6,713 bases of DNA from Patulibacter sp. (lineage in GTDB: Bacteria > Actinomycetota > Thermoleophilia > Solirubrobacterales > Solirubrobacteraceae), in NCBI GenBank assembly GCA_031119595.1, contig JAVHXX010000248.1, positions 1 through 6,713 on the forward strand, written 5' to 3'. The first letter of the stretch is position 1. Every line of letters starts with the position of its first letter. The notes below the pieces were generated by a model. The model was not told the origin of the DNA. It did no database searches and worked only from the letters and a program-made list of their open reading frames with translations. Of the stretch, positions 5,286-6,713 are shown piece by piece. The position numbers and the translations under genes were made by a program.

Positions 5286-6638
5286 ATGACGGCCGAGCCC
5301 GAGAGCAACACCCCGGGCGAGCCGGAGACCTCCGCTCCAGTCGGAGGCGGCGTGGACCCCGGCGACGGGGTCGCGCAGCAGGTCGTGAGCGGCGGCGTGA
5401 TCCGCACGGTCGGGTTCGCGATCACGAACCTCATCGCCCTCGTCGCGGCGATCATCCTCGCGCGGTACCTGAGCCCCGCCGACTTCGGCCGATACGGCTC
5501 GGTGATGGCGCTCATCACGATCATCTACGGCATCACCGACGGCGGCCTCAACACCGTCGGCACGCGCGAGCTGTCGTTGCGGCCGGCCGGCGACGAGCGT
5601 CGCGCGCTCGTCGGCGTGCTGCTCGGCATCCGGATGCTGCTGAGCGCGATCGGCGTCGGGCTGGCGGTCCTCATCGCGCTCGGGCTCAGCTTCTCGACGA
5701 CGATGATCATCGGCACGGCGATCGCCGGCATCGGCGCCGTCGGCACGGCCGCGTTCTCCACGCTCACGCTCCCCGCACTCGTGGAGCTGAAGAACCTGCG
5801 ACTGCTGTCGGTCGAGGTCGCTCGGCAGATCGTGCAGCTCATCGCGACGCTCGTCGCGGTCGCGGCGGGGTACGGCCTGATCGCGTTCTACGGCGTGCAG
5901 GCGGTCGTCGGGCCGGCGGTCGTGGTGCTGCTGCCGGTCCTCATCGGCGCCGGCGTGCTCGTGCGCCCGCGCTACGCCCGTGCCGAGTGGGTGCACATGG
6001 TCCGCGTGGCGCTGCCGATCGCCGTGGCCGGCGTGCTGTCGACGATCTACACGAAGGTCACCGTGCTGGTCGGGTCGCAGACACTCCTGCCCGGCGACCA
6101 GGGCCTGCTCGTGATGACGACCCGCGCCACGGAGATCCTCAGCGGCCTGCCGCTGCTGGTCGTCGGCGTGGCGTTGCCGGTCGTGTCGCTCGCGGCCCGC
6201 GACGACCGCGACCGCCTGCGGTACGTGGGCCAGCGCCTGCTCGAGAGCGCGATGATCCTCGGGATCCTCATCTCCCTGCCGCTGAGCTTCGGCGCGAAGA
6301 CCGTCCTGCAGATCCTCGGCGGTGACGAGTTCGTCTCCGCGGCGCCCGCGCTGCAGATCCAGGCGTGGGTGCTGCTGACCGTGTTCGTGGTGCAGGGCGG
6401 GGTGGTGCTGCTCATCGCGCTGCACCGCCACCGCCAGATCGTCATCGCGAACACCGTCGGCCTCACGACCGTGTTCGTCGCCGGGGCGATCCTGCTGCCG
6501 GCCTACGGCGTGAAGGGCGGCAGCATCGCGATCGTCGGTGCCGACGCCGTCCTCGCGATCCTCACCCTCGCCTTCGTGAACACCGGCGACTTCCGCCGCG
6601 AGCTCTCGTTCGGAGCGGCGCCGAGGATCCTCGCGTGA
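5286..6638 (+). CDS. Wzx-type polysaccharide flippase (MOP superfamily), possibly cut short
   Basis: This 450-residue membrane protein fits the oligosaccharide flippase (Polysacc_synt / MOP exporter) family, which moves lipid-linked repeat units across the cytoplasmic membrane. A hydrophilic, Pro/Glu/Gly-rich N-terminal tail of about 35 residues precedes about 12 hydrophobic segments, roughly at 39-60, 68-90, 107-133, 137-160, 178-200, 203-225, 238-268, 274-303, 319-343, 356-380, 385-407 and 411-432. The opening ILARYLSPADFGRYG (57-71) is the family hallmark after the first helix. Typical members have 14 helices and about 480-500 residues, so this one ends two helices early, at TGA 6636-6638. 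The same frame past that stop looks like the missing helices (see the entry at 6639-6713). ATG 5286 follows a TAGCGT box by 9 nt and is the best start. The gene is divergent from GMD-B and would export the product of the glycosyltransferases upstream. Confidence 0.85.
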   Translation: MTAEPESNTPGEPETSAPVGGGVDPGDGVAQQVVSGGVIRTVGFAITNLIALVAAIILARYLSPADFGRYGSVMALITIIYGITDGGLNTVGTRELSLRPAGDERRALVGVLLGIRMLLSAIGVGLAVLIALGLSFSTTMIIGTAIAGIGAVGTAAFSTLTLPALVELKNLRLLSVEVARQIVQLIATLVAVAAGYGLIAFYGVQAVVGPAVVVLLPVLIGAGVLVRPRYARAEWVHMVRVALPIAVAGVLSTIYTKVTVLVGSQTLLPGDQGLLVMTTRATEILSGLPLLVVGVALPVVSLAARDDRDRLRYVGQRLLESAMILGILISLPLSFGAKTVLQILGGDEFVSAAPALQIQAWVLLTVFVVQGGVVLLIALHRHRQIVIANTVGLTTVFVAGAILLPAYGVKGGSIAIVGADAVLAILTLAFVNTGDFRRELSFGAAPRILA

Positions 6639-6713
6639 GCGCTGCTCGCCGCGGCCGCAGGCATCGCCGTGCCGGGCGGCGACATCGTCGCCGCGGCCGT
6701 CGCGACGATCGCC
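6639..6713 (+). pseudogene. In-frame continuation of the flippase after its stop codon (probable helices 13-14)
   Basis: Directly after the TGA the flippase frame stays open for all 25 remaining codons, and 24 of them end in G or C. It reads ALLAAAAGIAVPGG and then DIVAAAVATIA: two hydrophobic stretches split by a short turn. Joined to the PRILA before the stop this looks like the usual helix 13, loop and helix 14 start of a 14-helix flippase. The other two plus-strand frames give Arg-rich or Pro/Ser/Arg-rich strings with poor codon use. The stop may be a real nonsense mutation (CGA to TGA is a single C-to-T change), a base-calling error, or a true end followed by a new gene, for instance from GTG 6669 in this frame. 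The right edge cuts the region, so its end is unknown. Confidence 0.55.

Noticed and set aside
6635..6713. Possible new gene starting at GTG 6635 with a GTGA overlap with the flippase stop
   Set aside because: The frame yields an Arg/His-rich string with many T-ending codons; the flippase frame itself is the coding-like one here.
1..6713. CRISPR array, tRNA, rRNA, transposon ends or attachment sites
   Set aside because: No regularly spaced direct repeats, no cloverleaf-like segment with a TTCGA-type arm, no transposase or integrase frame and no terminal inverted repeats were seen by reading both strands.

Overview
The window is a stretch of a surface-polysaccharide (exopolysaccharide, capsule or O-antigen-like) biosynthesis locus from a very GC-rich bacterium. 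GC is mostly at or above 70% by eye, third codon positions are almost all G or C, and several genes appear to be leaderless with a TAnnnT box just before the start codon. This points to an actinobacterium. Thermoleophilia/Solirubrobacterales-type organisms would fit, but that is inference from style, not from a marker gene. No rRNA, tRNA, CRISPR array, IS element or integrase is visible.

Layout, left to right. (1) Bases 1-203, minus strand: the N-terminal piece of a gene running off the left edge, resembling the start of a WecG/TagA/CpsF (GT26) glycosyltransferase. (2) Bases 204-323: a 120-bp divergent promoter region. (3) Bases 324-4089, plus strand, a run of four genes: a divergent GDP-mannose 4,6-dehydratase paralogue (called GMD-A here), a GT4 glycosyltransferase joined to it by a TGATG stop/start overlap, a class I SAM methyltransferase, and a GT2 rhamnosyltransferase-like glycosyltransferase. 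(4) Bases 4090-4236: a convergent intergenic region with three stem-loops. (5) Bases 4237-5214, minus strand: a canonical GDP-mannose 4,6-dehydratase (GMD-B). (6) Bases 5215-5285: a 71-bp divergent promoter region. (7) Bases 5286-6638, plus strand: a Wzx-type polysaccharide flippase. The same reading frame stays open and membrane-like after its stop codon to the window edge.

How the genes could work together: the dehydratases would make GDP-4-keto-6-deoxy-mannose, the branch point to GDP-D-rhamnose, GDP-L-fucose, GDP-6-deoxy-talose or GDP-perosamine. The glycosyltransferases would add the sugars to a lipid-linked repeat unit. The methyltransferase could methylate a sugar or cap the chain, and the flippase would move the lipid-linked unit across the membrane. 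No dedicated 4-reductase, epimerase or aminotransferase for the keto-sugar is in the window.

The gene content is ordinary for such loci. Points worth a second look are the in-frame TGA that cuts the flippase after its 12th membrane segment, the two unequal GMD paralogues bracketing the cluster, the repeated TAnnnT/near-leaderless start arrangement (one box shares bases with the previous stop codon), and uneven codon use within GMD-B.
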